DNA of 5,145 bases, taken from JAKBCQ01 sp021807585 (lineage in GTDB: Bacteria > Planctomycetota > Planctomycetia > Isosphaerales > Isosphaeraceae). The DNA is taken from assembly GCA_027325115.1 (NCBI GenBank), contig DAHWFG010000450.1:1-5145 (forward strand), in the 5' to 3' direction. How positions within the stretch are numbered: the first letter of the stretch is position 1; each line of letters starts with the position of its first letter. Below are positions 5,078-5,145 of the stretch, in pieces. Below the pieces are notes generated by a model. It worked only from the letters and a program-made list of their open reading frames with translations, had not been told where the DNA came from and ran no database searches. Made by a program: the position numbers and the translations under genes.

Positions 5078-5145
5078 ATGCGATCGCTTTTCCCCCTGAT
5101 CCTCGGCATTCTCACCGTTCCGTGCCTCGCCGGCGAAACCGACGT
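5078..5145 (+). CDS. Secreted protein, N-terminal fragment (runs off the window)
   Basis: Only 22 codons are visible. They start with MRSLFPLILGILTVPCLAGE: one positive residue, a hydrophobic core at about residues 4-15, then CLA before GETD. This is a typical Sec signal peptide with a likely signal peptidase I cut after Ala18. The Cys at 16 is preceded by Pro, which does not suit a lipobox, so a lipoprotein is less likely. AAGGA stands 9 nt upstream, and the terminator at 4909-4933 separates it from what lies before, which suggests it begins its own transcript. The mature protein is not visible, so nothing can be said of its function beyond export. Confidence 0.7.
   Translation, partial: MRSLFPLILGILTVPCLAGETD

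Noticed and set aside
4689..5099. 136-codon plus-strand frame beginning at TTG
   Set aside because: It has no RBS, passes through a perfect terminator, has no recognisable domain and overlaps the better-supported start at 5078.

Overview
The window looks like a piece of a GC-rich bacterial chromosome, most probably a planctomycete. I infer this from three things. The gene at 3538-4614 resembles a family of N-A-x-x-H-G-containing hypothetical proteins that I associate with planctomycetes. The inverted repeats inside it (GGGAGGGCGAGGC...GAGCC type) are of a kind I associate with the same phylum. Several starts have weak or absent ribosome binding sites. None of this was checked against a database, and the taxon call is moderate at best.

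Layout. (1) 1-933 is clearly AT-richer than the rest. It holds the 3' part of a gene with a GAF-like look (to 605), followed 27 nt later by a small gene (633 onward) that encodes an acidic/Ser-rich front half and a very basic tail. (2) 934-3278 is an IS21-family insertion sequence lying on the minus strand. Its ends are doubled terminal repeats, and it carries istA (3096-1858) and istB (1861-1004) overlapping by ATGA. It cuts off the 3' end of the small gene. (3) 3279-3537 is intergenic, with a REP-like GC-rich palindrome and a good sigma70-type promoter (TTGACG-N17-TAGAAT) reading right. (4) 3538-4614 is a hypothetical gene whose C-terminal half is built from an in-frame 111-bp tandem repeat. 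Each full repeat contains an inverted pair of REP-like arms. An 18-bp tandem repeat follows. (5) 4615-5077 is noncoding, with a perfect 9-bp-stem intrinsic terminator at 4909-4933. (6) From 5078 a secreted-protein gene starts, with a clear RBS and signal peptide, and leaves the window after 22 codons.

Functional picture. istA (DDE transposase) and istB (AAA+ helper ATPase) act together to move the IS. The two genes left of it look like one operon from an accessory or acquired segment, broken at its 3' end by the IS. The genes on the right are not obviously connected with them. The most unusual item is the REP-like inverted-repeat array kept in frame inside a coding sequence. I see no CRISPR array, tRNA or rRNA.
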